Below are positions 29,251-38,217 of a stretch of 64,000 nucleotides of DNA, one piece after another; the stretch's first letter is position 1, and each line of letters begins with the position of its first letter. The stretch lies in NCBI RefSeq assembly GCF_009758015.1, contig NZ_WSEL01000009.1, positions 1,909,501 to 1,973,500 on the forward strand, read 5' to 3'. The stretch is from Ramlibacter pinisoli. Lineage in GTDB: Bacteria; Pseudomonadota; Gammaproteobacteria; Burkholderiales; Burkholderiaceae_C. Position numbers and translations under genes: made by a program. The notes beneath the pieces are model-generated. The model made no database searches. It was given only the letters and a program-made list of their open reading frames with translations, and was not told the DNA's origin.

Positions 29251-30204
29251 ATGTCGGACGGTGCCCACTTGTTGATTCCCTTCGCCGCGTGCGACGGCGA
29301 GGGCTGCCGGCAGGCACTGGCCACGCTGTCGCTGCCGCGCATCGGGCACCTGCTCGCGCAGCTGGCGCCGGCCGAGACCGAGGACACCGGCGAGCAGGCG
29401 CTGTCCATGCCGCACGAGCGCGCGCTGGCGCGCGAATGCGGGCTGGCCGGCGACGACGGCCGCCTGCCGTGGGCGGCCTGGGACCTGCGCCAGGCCGGCA
29501 CCGACCCCGGCCCGGCGGCCTGGGCCTGGATCACGCCCTGCCACTGGCGCCTGGGCACGGGCCACGCCGCCATGCACCACCCGCAGGAGCTGGCCCTGGA
29601 GGCCGCCGAATCGCAGGCCCTGCTGGCCGCCATGCAGCCCTATTTCGAGCAGGACGGCCTGTCGCTCGCCTACGCCGCGCCCACGCGCTGGCTGGCCTCG
29701 GGCCCGCTGTTCGGGCAGCTGGCCCTGGCCTCGCTGGACCGCGTGGTAGGTCGCGTTCTCGACCCCTGGATGCCGAACGGCGACGCCGCCCGGCCACTGC
29801 GCCGGCTGCAGCAGGAGATGCAGATGCTGCTGTACACGCACCCCGTCAACGAGGCCCGCGTGCAGGCCGGCCGGCTGCCGGTCAATTCGTTCTGGGCCAG
29901 CGGCGCCGGCGCCCTGCCCACCGCGCCACCCCCGGTGCGTCCGGCCGGACTGCAGGTCGCCACCGAGCTGCACGAAGCCGCGCTGCTGCAGGACTGGGAC
30001 ACCTGGACGACGAACTGGCAGCAACTCGATGCCAGCGCCGGCGAGCAGCTGCAGCGCGCGCTGGACGCCGGCCGGCCGGTGGCGCTCACCCTGTGCGGCG
30101 AGCGCCGCGCGCGCACCTGGCGCAGCGGTCGCACCGGCCTGGGCCGGCGGCTGGCCCGCCTCTGGTCGCGCCCGCGCCCGGCCGACTTCCTGAAGGACCT
30201 ATGA
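29251..30204 (+). CDS. RpfE-like conserved protein upstream of recJ
   Basis: A 317-residue protein of a Burkholderiales/Xanthomonas family. It is annotated RpfE-type regulatory protein or, misleadingly, phosphoglycerate mutase. No phosphatase or mutase catalytic motif is visible. Conserved Trp-rich blocks such as WITPCHWRLGTGHAAMHHP (about 91-109) and NEARVQAGRLPVNSFWASGAG (about 204-224) dominate. Its stop overlaps the recJ start (ATGA), an arrangement common in betaproteobacteria. A GTG 24 bases upstream is an alternative start. Biochemical function is unknown. Confidence 0.8.
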   Translation: MSDGAHLLIPFAACDGEGCRQALATLSLPRIGHLLAQLAPAETEDTGEQALSMPHERALARECGLAGDDGRLPWAAWDLRQAGTDPGPAAWAWITPCHWRLGTGHAAMHHPQELALEAAESQALLAAMQPYFEQDGLSLAYAAPTRWLASGPLFGQLALASLDRVVGRVLDPWMPNGDAARPLRRLQQEMQMLLYTHPVNEARVQAGRLPVNSFWASGAGALPTAPPPVRPAGLQVATELHEAALLQDWDTWTTNWQQLDASAGEQLQRALDAGRPVALTLCGERRARTWRSGRTGLGRRLARLWSRPRPADFLKDL

Positions 30205-31910
30205 AGATCATTCCCCGCGACGTTCCGCCGCGTGCCGCCTGGGCGCTCGAGCAGGCCGGCATCCATCCCCTGCTGGCCCGCCTGTATGCCGCCCGCGGCG
30301 TCTGCGCCAAGGACGAGCTCGACGACGGCCTGGCGCGCCTGCTGGCGCCGGCCACGCTGCGCGGCGCGGCCGCCGCCGCCGTGCTGCTCGCCGACGCCAT
30401 GGCCGCCGGCCGGCGGCTGTGCATCGTGGCCGACTACGACTGCGACGGCGCCACCGCCTGCGCGGTCGGCCTGCGCGGGCTGCGCCTGCTGGGCGCGACG
30501 AACGTCGACTACCTGGTGCCCGACCGCGTGGTCGACGGCTACGGGCTGACCCCCTCGATCGCGCAGCGCGTCAAGGCCAGCGGCGCCGACGTGCTGGTCA
30601 CGGTCGACAACGGCATCGCCAGCGTCGACGGCGTGGCGGCCGCCAATGCGCTGGGGCTGCAGGTGATCGTCACTGACCACCACCTGCCCGGCCCGCAGCT
30701 GCCCGACGCCGCCGTCATCGTCAATCCCAACCAGCCGGACTGCGGCTTCGAGAGCAAGTCCATCGCCGGTGTCGGCGTGATGTTCTACGTGCTGCTGGCG
30801 TTGCGCGCCGAACTGCGGCAGCGCGGCGTGTTCAGCGCCGACACCCAGCCCAAGCTCGACGCCCTGCTGCCGCTGGTGGCGCTGGGCACGGTGGCCGACG
30901 TGGTCAAGCTCGACGCCAACAACCGCCGCCTGGTGGCCCAGGGCCTCAAGCGCATCCGGGCCGGCGCCCTGCCCTGCGGGCTGGCCGCCCTGTTCGCCGC
31001 CGCCGGCCGCAAGGCCGACGTCGCCACCACCTTCGACTTCGGCTTCGCCCTCGGGCCTCGCATCAACGCCGCCGGCCGGCTGGCCGACATGCGCCTGGGC
31101 ATCGAGTGCCTGCTCACCGACGATGCGGCCCGCGCCGCCGAACTGGCCACCACGCTGGACGGCATCAACCGCGAGCGCAAGGACATCGAGGGCGAGATGC
31201 GCGAGGCCGCGCTGGAGATCGCCGAATCCCTGTTCGAGGATGGCGAGGAGGCGCCGCCGGCGCTGGTCGTGTTCGATCCCGACTTCCACGAGGGCGTGGT
31301 GGGCATCGTGGCCTCGCGCCTGAAGGACCGCTTCCACCGGCCCACCTTCGTGTTCGCGGCAAGCCAGGCGCCCGGCAAGGAACACGAGCTGAAAGGTTCG
31401 GGCCGCTCGATCCCGGGCTTCCACCTGCGCGATGCGCTCGACCTGGTGGCCAAGCGCCACCCCGGCGTGCTGCAGCGGTTCGGCGGCCACGCCATGGCCG
31501 CCGGCTGCACCATCGGCGAGGAGCACCTCGACACCTTCGAGCAGGCCATGGCGCAGGTGGCGCAGGAGTGGCTGGATGCCGCCACGCTGCTGCGCCGGCT
31601 GCACACCGACGGTCCACTCGCACCCGAGTACCGGCGGCCGGAACTGGTCGACCGCCTGCACGAGCAGGTCTGGGGGCAGGGCTTCGCCCCGCCCGTGTTC
31701 AGCGAGGAAGTGGAGGTGGTGTCGCAGCGGCTGGTGGGCGAGAAGCACCTGGCGCTGAAGCTGCGCCACCAGGGCCAGGCGGTCGACGGCATGTGGTTCG
31801 GCCACACCGAGCCGCTGCCGGCGCGCGCACGCATCGCCTACCGGCTGGATGCCGACGAGTGGCAGGGCGTGCGGCGGGTGCGCTTCCTGATCGAGGGCGT
31901 CGAGGGCTAG
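30201..31910 (+). CDS. recJ: single-stranded-DNA-specific exonuclease RecJ
   Basis: A 569-residue 5'-3' single-strand exonuclease. The DHH phosphoesterase motifs are intact: VADYDCDGAT (77-86), VTVDNGIAS with Asp136, DHH at 159-161 and the later VALGTVADV. The DHHA1 domain ends in the GSGRSIPGFHL and GGHAMAAG motifs, followed by an OB-fold at the C-terminus. RecJ acts in RecFOR recombination, mismatch repair and base excision repair. It overlaps the RpfE-like gene by 4 bases and ends exactly next to the convergent small ORF. Confidence 0.95.
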   Translation: MKIIPRDVPPRAAWALEQAGIHPLLARLYAARGVCAKDELDDGLARLLAPATLRGAAAAAVLLADAMAAGRRLCIVADYDCDGATACAVGLRGLRLLGATNVDYLVPDRVVDGYGLTPSIAQRVKASGADVLVTVDNGIASVDGVAAANALGLQVIVTDHHLPGPQLPDAAVIVNPNQPDCGFESKSIAGVGVMFYVLLALRAELRQRGVFSADTQPKLDALLPLVALGTVADVVKLDANNRRLVAQGLKRIRAGALPCGLAALFAAAGRKADVATTFDFGFALGPRINAAGRLADMRLGIECLLTDDAARAAELATTLDGINRERKDIEGEMREAALEIAESLFEDGEEAPPALVVFDPDFHEGVVGIVASRLKDRFHRPTFVFAASQAPGKEHELKGSGRSIPGFHLRDALDLVAKRHPGVLQRFGGHAMAAGCTIGEEHLDTFEQAMAQVAQEWLDAATLLRRLHTDGPLAPEYRRPELVDRLHEQVWGQGFAPPVFSEEVEVVSQRLVGEKHLALKLRHQGQAVDGMWFGHTEPLPARARIAYRLDADEWQGVRRVRFLIEGVEG

Positions 31911-32213
31911 TCAGGCCGGTGCGCGGCAGGCCGGTTCGTCGAAGTAGGCGAACAGGCGCAGCGCCACCTGCCGCAGCGCCGGGTCCGACAGGGTCTGGGC
32001 CCGGGCCAGCTGCCACATCGCGTATTCGCGATCGCCCAGCATCATGGCCGCGCTCACGCAGCGTGCGTGACCGGCCATCAGCAGCGTGAAGGTTCCCAGC
32101 AGCTCGGTGGGGCAGTAGTGCGTGGTCACGAGCGGCAGGTCGAAGTCGTCGGAGGAATCCAGCGATGCGCCGGCATCGGCGGTCACCGCTTCGGCATGGT
32201 GGGCGAATGTCAT
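31911..32213 (-). CDS. small hypothetical protein, 100 aa
   Basis: A short protein with no recognised domain. It begins with an acidic, histidine-containing segment. A helical region (TLLMAGHARCVSAAMMLGDREYAMWQLARAQTL in parts) of the kind seen in small TPR-like or stress-related proteins follows, and the tail carries a Cys. Codon use fits the genome and the ORF fills the space exactly up to the recJ stop, which supports it being real. It probably has its own promoter in the 134-base gap upstream. Function unknown. Confidence 0.6.
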   Translation of the reverse strand: MTFAHHAEAVTADAGASLDSSDDFDLPLVTTHYCPTELLGTFTLLMAGHARCVSAAMMLGDREYAMWQLARAQTLSDPALRQVALRLFAYFDEPACRAPA

Positions 32214-32347
32214 GGTGCACTCCCTGGACGACTACTGGTCCTGTGCACTCACGATAGGTGCTGCTACGTGCCTCCACCGTCGGTGGCCGGTCCCTGCCCC
32301 TGTCGGACGCTAGCTCAACACGGGCGTCGCCGAAGTGGTGCCCATCG

Positions 32348-32620
32348 TCAGCGCGCGGCGATGGTCGACTCCGATTCGGCCTGCGCCGTGGTCGGCGGGT
32401 GCGCCTGCGGCCGGCAGCCCGGCACCCGGCTGGCGTGCTGGCATTCCACGCTCATCGGCTGGACACCGGCGGCGGCGCGACGCTCCTCGGCCCGGCGCAC
32501 CTGCTGCGTGCACAACAGGAAGAACGCGAGCAACTGGGTGACGATCAGGGCGGCGAGCACCAGCCAGACGGCGCGGTCGCGCACGAGGCCGGTACTGGGG
32601 TCGAGCACACGGGACAACAC
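32348..32620 (-). CDS. small single-span membrane protein, 90 aa
   Basis: Starts at GTG, preceded by GGAGATCACC. One strong hydrophobic segment (about 18-37, VWLVLAALIVTQLLAFFLLC) is followed by a basic stretch and a cysteine-containing, proline-rich tail of about 40 residues. With the positive residues after the membrane segment, the tail is more likely cytoplasmic. No family was recognised. It stands alone between a small unknown gene and the divergent cyclodeaminase-family gene 97 bases away. Confidence 0.5.
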   Translation of the reverse strand: MLSRVLDPSTGLVRDRAVWLVLAALIVTQLLAFFLLCTQQVRRAEERRAAAGVQPMSVECQHASRVPGCRPQAHPPTTAQAESESTIAAR

Positions 32621-32717
32621 GGTGATCTCCTAGGGGGTTCTCCCCATGCTAGGAGCCCGGCCACGGCAAACGCTGCCCGCCGCCCGCGACTGCCCGTAGG
32701 ACAGAATCCAGCCAGCC

Positions 32718-33626
32718 ATGCCCGCCCTGCTCGACGCTGCCGCCACCGCCGACCGCCTGCCGTTCAGCCTGCTTGCCGATGAGATCGAGCGGCTGTTGGG
32801 CGACGCGACGGTCCAGGTGCCGGCCCGCCTGGTCCAGCCCCTGCCCGGCGGTGGCAGCCTGTTCGTCATGCCGGCGCTCGACGGCCGGCTGGCGATCACC
32901 AAGCTCATCACCTTCACGCCGGCCAATGCCGGCACGGCGCGCCCGGCCATCCAGGGCGACGTGGTCGTCTTCGACGCCGCCACCGGTGTGCGGCAGCTGG
33001 TGCTGGACGGGCCGACGGTGACGGCGCGGCGCACGGCGGCGGTGTCGCTGCTGGCGGCGCGGCGCCTGGCGCCGCAGCCCGCGGGGCCGCTGCTGGTCGT
33101 GGGCGCCGGGGCACAGGCCCAGGCCCATGTCGAAGCGTTCACCGCCGGACTCGGCGTGCGGGAGCTGCGAATCGTCTCGCGCACCCGCGCCAGCGCGCAG
33201 GCGCTGGCCGGCCGCGCGCGCGGCCTGGGGCTGCGCGTCGAGGTCGTCGACGATGCCGACGCGGCGCTGGCGACCTGCCCGCTCGTGGTCACCGCCACGC
33301 CGGCCAGCCAGGTGGTGCTGAACGGGCCCTGCCGGCCCGATGCCTTCATCGCCGCCGTCGGCGCCTTCACGCCCCGCATGGTCGAGCTGGCCCCGGCGCT
33401 GTGCCGGGCACTGGCCGCGCAGGGCACGGTCGTGCTCGACACGCCGGATGCCGTGCACGAGGCGGGGGACCTGCTGCAGGCCGGGCTCGACCCGGCCGGC
33501 TTTCCGACCCTGCGGGACATCGTGCTCGGCCACGCGACGCGGCCCGGCCCGGTGCTGTTCAAGAGTTGCGGCTGGGCCGGCTGGGACCTGGCCGCCGCGC
33601 GCTGCGCCTTGCGAGAGGAACCATGA
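32718..33626 (+). CDS. ornithine cyclodeaminase/mu-crystallin family, probable delta-1-pyrroline-2-carboxylate reductase
   Basis: A 302-residue NAD(P)-dependent enzyme. The nucleotide-binding motif VVGAGAQAQAHVEAF lies at about 129-143. ARLVQPLPGGGSLFVMPA, ALDGRLAITKLITF and the TARRTAA segment form the substrate pocket of the ornithine cyclodeaminase/mu-crystallin fold. Within this family it looks closest to delta-1-pyrroline-2-carboxylate reductases that finish hydroxyproline or D-proline breakdown to L-proline. Cyclodeaminase or alanine dehydrogenase activity cannot be excluded. The next gene, a periplasmic binding protein, overlaps its stop by ATGA. Confidence 0.8.
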   Translation: MPALLDAAATADRLPFSLLADEIERLLGDATVQVPARLVQPLPGGGSLFVMPALDGRLAITKLITFTPANAGTARPAIQGDVVVFDAATGVRQLVLDGPTVTARRTAAVSLLAARRLAPQPAGPLLVVGAGAQAQAHVEAFTAGLGVRELRIVSRTRASAQALAGRARGLGLRVEVVDDADAALATCPLVVTATPASQVVLNGPCRPDAFIAAVGAFTPRMVELAPALCRALAAQGTVVLDTPDAVHEAGDLLQAGLDPAGFPTLRDIVLGHATRPGPVLFKSCGWAGWDLAAARCALREEP

Positions 33627-34372
33627 CCGCCCTGATCCGCCCCTTCCTTGCCCTGCTGGCCGCCCTGCTGCCGCTGGCCGTGCTCGCCGACGAGGTGCGC
33701 GTGGCCGCGGCCGGCGCCGCCAAGCAGGCCATCGAGACGCTGGCCCCGGCCTTCGAGCGCGCCAGCGGGCACCGCGTGCTGGCCAGCTACGACACCGTGG
33801 GCGCGCAACGCGACCGGGTCGCGCGCGGCGAGCCGGTCGACGTGGCGGTGCTCAGCGACGCCGCGCTCGCGCAGCTGCGCGAGGCCGGCAAGCTGGCCGC
33901 GCTGGCGCCACAGGCGATCGGCCGTGTCCAGGTCGGCATCGCCGTCCCGCGCAGCGCGCCGCTGCCCGACCTGTCGAGCGCACAGGCGCTGCGCGAGGCC
34001 CTGCTGGCCGCGCCGTCGATCGCCTACGCCGACCCGGCCCGCGGCGCCACCGCCGGCACCCATTTCGCCAAGGTGCTCGACGCGCTGGAACTGCGCGAGC
34101 CGCTGCGCGGCCGGCTCACGGTGCTGCCGTTCGGCGTCGACGTGGTGGAGGCGGTGGGCCAGGGCCGCTATGCGCTGGGCATCAGCCAGTCGAGCGAGAT
34201 CGTGCAGCACCCGGGCGTGCGCTACGCGGGGCCCCTGCCGCCGCCGCACGGGCAGGGCACCGGCTATGCGGCCGCGGCAGTGGCCGACACGCCGGCGGTG
34301 CGCCAGTGGCTGGCCTTCATCGCCAGCCCGGCCGGCATCGAGGCGTTCCGCGCCAGCGGCTTCGGGCGCTGA
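33623..34372 (+). CDS. ModA-like periplasmic substrate-binding protein, orphan
   Basis: A 249-residue secreted protein with a signal peptide (cleavage after AVLADE near residue 22). The fold is that of molybdate-type extracellular binding proteins (AAAGAAKQAIETLAPAFERASG, about 27-48; DVAVLSDAALAQL, about 73-85). The oxyanion-binding serines of true ModA are not clearly conserved, so molybdate is uncertain as ligand. No ABC permease or ATPase lies beside it. It overlaps the preceding cyclodeaminase-family gene by ATGA and converges with dcd, 7 bases away. Confidence 0.8.
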   Translation: MTALIRPFLALLAALLPLAVLADEVRVAAAGAAKQAIETLAPAFERASGHRVLASYDTVGAQRDRVARGEPVDVAVLSDAALAQLREAGKLAALAPQAIGRVQVGIAVPRSAPLPDLSSAQALREALLAAPSIAYADPARGATAGTHFAKVLDALELREPLRGRLTVLPFGVDVVEAVGQGRYALGISQSSEIVQHPGVRYAGPLPPPHGQGTGYAAAAVADTPAVRQWLAFIASPAGIEAFRASGFGR

Positions 34373-34379
34373 GGCGCGC

Positions 34380-34946
34380 TCAGGCCTTGGGCAGCGTGAC
34401 GCCGCGCTGGCCCTGGTACTTGCCGCCGCGGTCCTTGTAGCTGGTCTCGCAGGTCTCGTCGCTCTCGAAGAACAGCACCTGCGCGCAGCCCTCGCCGGCG
34501 TAGATCTTGGCCGGCAGCGGCGTGGTGTTGGAGAACTCCAGCGTCACGTAGCCTTCCCACTCGGGCTCGAACGGCGTGACGTTGACGATGATCCCGCAGC
34601 GCGCGTAGGTGCTCTTGCCCAGGCAGATGGTCAGCACGTTGCGCGGGATGCGGAAGTACTCCAGCGTGCGCGCGAGGGCGAAGCTGTTGGGCGGGATTAT
34701 GCAGACGTCGTCGTGGAAGTCGACGAAGCTCTTCTCGTCGAAGTTCTTCGGGTCGACCACGGTGCTGTGGATGTTGGTGAAGACCTTGAACTCGGGCGCG
34801 CAGCGGATGTCGTAGCCGTAGCTCGAGGTGCCGTAGCTGATGACGCGCTGGCCGTTCACCTGGCGGATCTGCCCGGGCTCGAACGGCTCGATGAGGCCGT
34901 GCTGCTCGGCCATCCGCCGGATCCACTTGTCGCTCTTGATCGTCAT
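34380..34946 (-). CDS. dcd: dCTP deaminase
   Basis: A 188-residue enzyme that deaminates dCTP to dUTP for thymidylate synthesis. The conserved [12 protein letters not shown] (42-53) and [10 protein letters not shown] (about 110-119) are present. So is the catalytic Glu in [10 protein letters not shown] (about 131-140) and the nucleotide-closing C-terminal tail with [14 protein letters not shown]. Length and tail are those of a monofunctional Dcd of proteobacteria, not the bifunctional dCTP deaminase/dUTPase. It is downstream of the guanine deaminase gene by 42 bases and may be read through from it. Confidence 0.95.
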   Translation of the reverse strand: MTIKSDKWIRRMAEQHGLIEPFEPGQIRQVNGQRVISYGTSSYGYDIRCAPEFKVFTNIHSTVVDPKNFDEKSFVDFHDDVCIIPPNSFALARTLEYFRIPRNVLTICLGKSTYARCGIIVNVTPFEPEWEGYVTLEFSNTTPLPAKIYAGEGCAQVLFFESDETCETSYKDRGGKYQGQRGVTLPKA

Positions 34947-34988
34947 GTCGCCCGCTCCTGGGCTCGATTGTAGGTGGGGCCGCCGGGC

Positions 34989-36266
34989 TCACCGGGCCAG
35001 GTGGACCCGCTCGACCACGCGGTCGTCGCCCAGCACGATGAGCGAGAACAGCAGTTCGTCGAGGTCGCGCGCATGCGCCGTCTTGCGCGCCAGCAGCGGG
35101 GTGGCATGCGGGTCCAGCACCAGGAAGTCGGCCTCGCAGCCCGGCTGCAGGTTGCCGATCACGCCCTCCAGCCCGAGGGCCTGGGCGGCGCCCGCCGTGT
35201 GCTGCCACCACAGGTGCTGCGGCGACAGGCTCACGCCCGGCTTGGTCTGCCCTTCGCGGCCGACGTAGTAGGCGGCCAGCATGGTGTGGAACGGGCTGAA
35301 GCTGGTGCCGCCGCCGACGTCGCTGGCCAGCCCGTAGCGAAAGCCCACCCGGCGCGCACCGGCGTAGTCGAAGAAGCCGCTGCCCAGGAACAGGTTGCTG
35401 GTCGGGCTGACCGCCGCCGCGGCGCCGGTGCTGCGCATCAGGAGCCGGTCGTCGTCGTCGAAATGGATGCAGTGGGCGTAGATCGCGCGCTCGCGCATCA
35501 GGCCGAAGCCGTCGTAGACCGCCAGGTAGCTGCGCGCATCGGGGAACAGCTCGCGCGCCCAGCGGATCTCGTCGCGGTTCTCGGCCACGTGCGACTGGAT
35601 CCAGACATCGGGGTAGCGCGCGGCGAGGTCACCGGCGCCGCGCAGCTGCGCGTCGGTGCAGCTCGGCGCGAAGCGCGGCGTGATGGCATAGCCCAGCCTG
35701 TCCCGGCCGTGCCAGCGCCGGATCAGGTCCTCGGTGTCGCGCAGGGACTGCTCGGTCTCGTCGCGCACCCCGTCGGGCGAGTGCCGGTCCTGCAGCACCT
35801 TGCCGGCGATGAGGCGCATGCCCCGCTGCTGCGCCTGCGCCATCAGGGCGTCGACCGACGCCGGGTGCGAGGTGGCGAAGGTCAGCGGCGTGGTCACGCC
35901 GTGGCGCAGCAGCTCGTCGAGGAAGACGGTGGCGACGCCGTGTGCGTAGGCCGGATCGGAAAAGCGCGCCTCGTGCGGGAAGGTGTACTTCTCCAGCCAG
36001 GGCAGCAGGCCCTCGGCCGGCGAGCCGATGACGTCCGTCTGCGGGAAGTGCACGTGCAGGTCGATGAACCCCGGCGCCAGGATGCGGTGCGGCAGGTGCT
36101 CCACCGGCACGCCCGGGTAGCTGGCGGCCAGCGCCTGCCAGGCCCCGGCCGCGCGCACCACCGGCCGCCCGTCTGCACCGGGGCCGACCAGCAGGAAGCC
36201 GTCGGCGTCGTAGAGGGCCGAGCCGTCCTCGGCGAATCGCAGCAGGGCGGCGCGGAAGGCTTGCAT
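34989..36266 (-). CDS. guaD: guanine deaminase
   Basis: A 425-residue amidohydrolase. The metal-binding FIDLHVHFPQTD (68-79) carries the HxH pair and the guanine-deaminase PQTD motif. It is followed by QSHVAENRDEI, YAHCIHFDDDD and ASDVGGGTSFSPF for the remaining ligands and the active-site Asp. It converts guanine to xanthine plus ammonia. The start is 5 bases after the stop of a BMP-type binding protein, so purine uptake and breakdown appear coupled. The start was chosen to match the family N-terminus MQAFRAALLRF. Confidence 0.92.
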   Translation of the reverse strand: MQAFRAALLRFAEDGSALYDADGFLLVGPGADGRPVVRAAGAWQALAASYPGVPVEHLPHRILAPGFIDLHVHFPQTDVIGSPAEGLLPWLEKYTFPHEARFSDPAYAHGVATVFLDELLRHGVTTPLTFATSHPASVDALMAQAQQRGMRLIAGKVLQDRHSPDGVRDETEQSLRDTEDLIRRWHGRDRLGYAITPRFAPSCTDAQLRGAGDLAARYPDVWIQSHVAENRDEIRWARELFPDARSYLAVYDGFGLMRERAIYAHCIHFDDDDRLLMRSTGAAAAVSPTSNLFLGSGFFDYAGARRVGFRYGLASDVGGGTSFSPFHTMLAAYYVGREGQTKPGVSLSPQHLWWQHTAGAAQALGLEGVIGNLQPGCEADFLVLDPHATPLLARKTAHARDLDELLFSLIVLGDDRVVERVHLAR

Positions 36267-36271
36267 GCCGC

Positions 36272-37342
36272 CTATTGTCCGACCTTGCCCAGCACGCCCG
36301 CCACCAGGAAGTCCATGGCGAGGATCTGCGGGTCGGTCAGGGCGGCGCCGCGCGCCACGACGGTGCGGCCGGTGTTGTCGGCCAGGGGACCGGCGAACGG
36401 CTGCAGCCGGCCGGCGGCGATGTCGCGCTGGCGCGCCAGCACCTCGTCCTGCACCGCCCTGGGGACCTTGGGGCCGAAGTGCTCGACACGCACCATGCCC
36501 TCGCGGATGCCGCCCCAGACGTTGCCCGGCTTCCAGGTGCCGTCCAGGACCTCGCGCGCGCGGCGCGTGTAGTAGTCGCCCCAGTGGTGCGTCACGGCCA
36601 GCACCTGGGCGTCGGGCGCGGCAAAGCGCATGTCCGAGTGGTAGGCGATGGCCAGCCGGCCGCGCTCCTGGACGGCCGCCATCACGGCGGTGGAGGCGGT
36701 GTGGAAGGCGAGCACGTCGGCGCCCTGGTTCATCAGGGTCATGGCCGCGTCGCGCTCGCGCGCCGGGTCGAACCAGGCGTTCAGCCACACCACACGCACC
36801 TGCGCCTGCGGGTCGACCGAGCGCATGCCCAGCGTGAAGGCGTTGATGCCCTGCAGCACCTCGGGGATCGGGAAGCCGGCCACGTAGCCGGCCGTGTGCG
36901 ACGCCGACAGCCGCCCGGCCGCGACACCGGCCAGGTAGCGGCCCTCGTAGTAGCGGGCGTTGGCCACCGCGACGTTGGGCGCCGTCTTGTACCCGGTGAT
37001 GGACTCGAACCTGACCTGGGGGAAGTCGCGCGCGACCTTGAGCGTCGGCTCCATGTAGCCGAAGCTGGGCGTGAAGATCAGCTGGTGCCCCTGCTGGGCC
37101 AGGTCACGGATCACGCGTTCGGCGTCCGGGCCCTCCGGCACGTTCTCGACCGACCGGGTGGCCACGCGCGGGCCCAGTGCCGCCTGCAGGGCCTGGCGGC
37201 CCTCCTCGTGCTGGCGCACCCAGCCGGCCTGGGTCAGCGGCGCGACGTGGACGAAGGCCACCTTCAGCGCCGGCGGCTGCTGGGGCGAGGCGGGCAGGCA
37301 CAGGAAGGCGGCCGCGAGCGCGGCAGCGAGGTTTTTGAACAT
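36272..37342 (-). CDS. BMP-family (PnrA-like) ABC transporter substrate-binding protein
   Basis: A 356-residue secreted protein with a signal peptide (cleavage near residue 21, before QQPPALKVAF). The BMP/Med fold is recognisable: VAFVHVAPLTQAGWVRQHEEG (about 30-50), LIFTPSFGYMEPTLKVA, FESITGYK and YEGRYLAGVAAG. This class binds nucleosides, purines or related ligands. The ATG at 37342 is preferred because GAGGACAACC precedes it; a second ATG lies 15 bases upstream. It is the first gene of a unit with guaD, pointing to a purine ligand. Permease and ATPase genes are not in the window. Confidence 0.88.
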   Translation of the reverse strand: MFKNLAAALAAAFLCLPASPQQPPALKVAFVHVAPLTQAGWVRQHEEGRQALQAALGPRVATRSVENVPEGPDAERVIRDLAQQGHQLIFTPSFGYMEPTLKVARDFPQVRFESITGYKTAPNVAVANARYYEGRYLAGVAAGRLSASHTAGYVAGFPIPEVLQGINAFTLGMRSVDPQAQVRVVWLNAWFDPARERDAAMTLMNQGADVLAFHTASTAVMAAVQERGRLAIAYHSDMRFAAPDAQVLAVTHHWGDYYTRRAREVLDGTWKPGNVWGGIREGMVRVEHFGPKVPRAVQDEVLARQRDIAAGRLQPFAGPLADNTGRTVVARGAALTDPQILAMDFLVAGVLGKVGQ

Positions 37343-37371
37343 GGTTGTCCTCGACATGGCCCCGCGGAAAT

Positions 37372-37399
37372 GAAAAAGCCGCTGCGGGGCACAGCGGCT
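37372..37399 (-). terminator. intrinsic terminator after coaX
   Basis: Read on the minus strand: AGCCGCTG, loop TGCCCCG, CAGCGGCT, then TTTTTCATTTC. The 8-bp perfect stem followed by a T-run lies 25 bases after the coaX stop and before the BMP protein gene. It therefore separates the coaX unit from the purine unit. Confidence 0.8.
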
Positions 37400-37424
37400 G
37401 TCGAATTGTACGGCGGGGGCGGCG

Positions 37425-38198
37425 CTAGGACGGCCCGAAGCGGTGCCGGCCGATCTCGAGCAGGCCGTCGAAGATGAGCGAGTCGACCAGCTCGAACGCG
37501 ATCGACATGTGGGGCGCCATCTTCCAGCCGGCGCCGCCGGTCATGATGCAGGCCGGCTCGGCCCCGCAGTGCGCGCGCACGTGCTGCACCATGCGCTCGA
37601 TCGCGCCGGCGATGGCGTAGGTGCCGCCGCTGGTGAGCGCGTCGCTGGTGTTGGTGGGGAAGGCGCGCACCTCGCCGGTGGGCACGTGCAGGCCGGCCGT
37701 GCCGGACTCGAGCGCGCGCAGCATGATGCCGTGCCCCGGCAGGATGAAGCCGCCGAGGAAGCGCCCCTCCTCGTCGACCGCCTCCACCGTGACCGCGGTG
37801 CCCACCATCACGACCACCATCGGCCGCGCCGGGCCGTGCGCCAGCGCGTGCTGGCGCGCCCCCACCATCGCGACCCAGCGGTCGGCGCCGAGGCGGGCCG
37901 GGTGGTCGTAGCCGTTGGTCAGCCCGGCCTCGGCCGCGCTGGCGTGCACCCATTGCGCCGGCAGGTCCCAGAGCTCTTCCAGCTGCGCCTCGACGCGGCG
38001 CCGCACGGCGTCGGCGGCGACCGAGCAGCCGAGCATGCGGTCGGGGGCCGGCAGCCGCGCCCAGGCGCCTTCCGACAGCGCATCGATCTGCTCCAGGAAT
38101 TCGGCCCCGTGGGCCAGGATGGCGGCGCCCGGGTGCGGTGCGTCGTACAGCGCCCACTTCAGGCGGGTGTTGCCGATGTCGATGGCGAGCAGGGACAC
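37425..38198 (-). CDS. coaX: type III pantothenate kinase
   Basis: A 257-residue kinase of the ASKHA fold that phosphorylates pantothenate in the first step of coenzyme A synthesis. It has [15 protein letters not shown] at the start, [12 protein letters not shown] (about 100-111), the phosphate loop [11 protein letters not shown] and [15 protein letters not shown]. These are the exopolyphosphatase-like motifs of CoaX, with a Met where many members have Ala or Asp before GTA. The GTG at 38198 gives the usual N-terminus and has GAAGG upstream. An ATG at 38231 overlaps the previous gene and lacks a ribosome site. A terminator follows at 37372-37399. Confidence 0.92.
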   Translation of the reverse strand: MSLLAIDIGNTRLKWALYDAPHPGAAILAHGAEFLEQIDALSEGAWARLPAPDRMLGCSVAADAVRRRVEAQLEELWDLPAQWVHASAAEAGLTNGYDHPARLGADRWVAMVGARQHALAHGPARPMVVVMVGTAVTVEAVDEEGRFLGGFILPGHGIMLRALESGTAGLHVPTGEVRAFPTNTSDALTSGGTYAIAGAIERMVQHVRAHCGAEPACIMTGGAGWKMAPHMSIAFELVDSLIFDGLLEIGRHRFGPS

Positions 38199-38217
38199 GC
38201 GCAGGGCCTTCGCGGGT

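Noticed and set aside
29251..30204. Phosphoglycerate mutase, a name often given to this family
   Set aside because: No histidine-phosphatase or metal-dependent mutase motif is present; the gene is better called RpfE-like.
37342..37357. ATG at 37357 as the start of the BMP-type binding protein
   Set aside because: The ATG at 37342 has GAGGA at proper spacing and yields a cleaner signal peptide.
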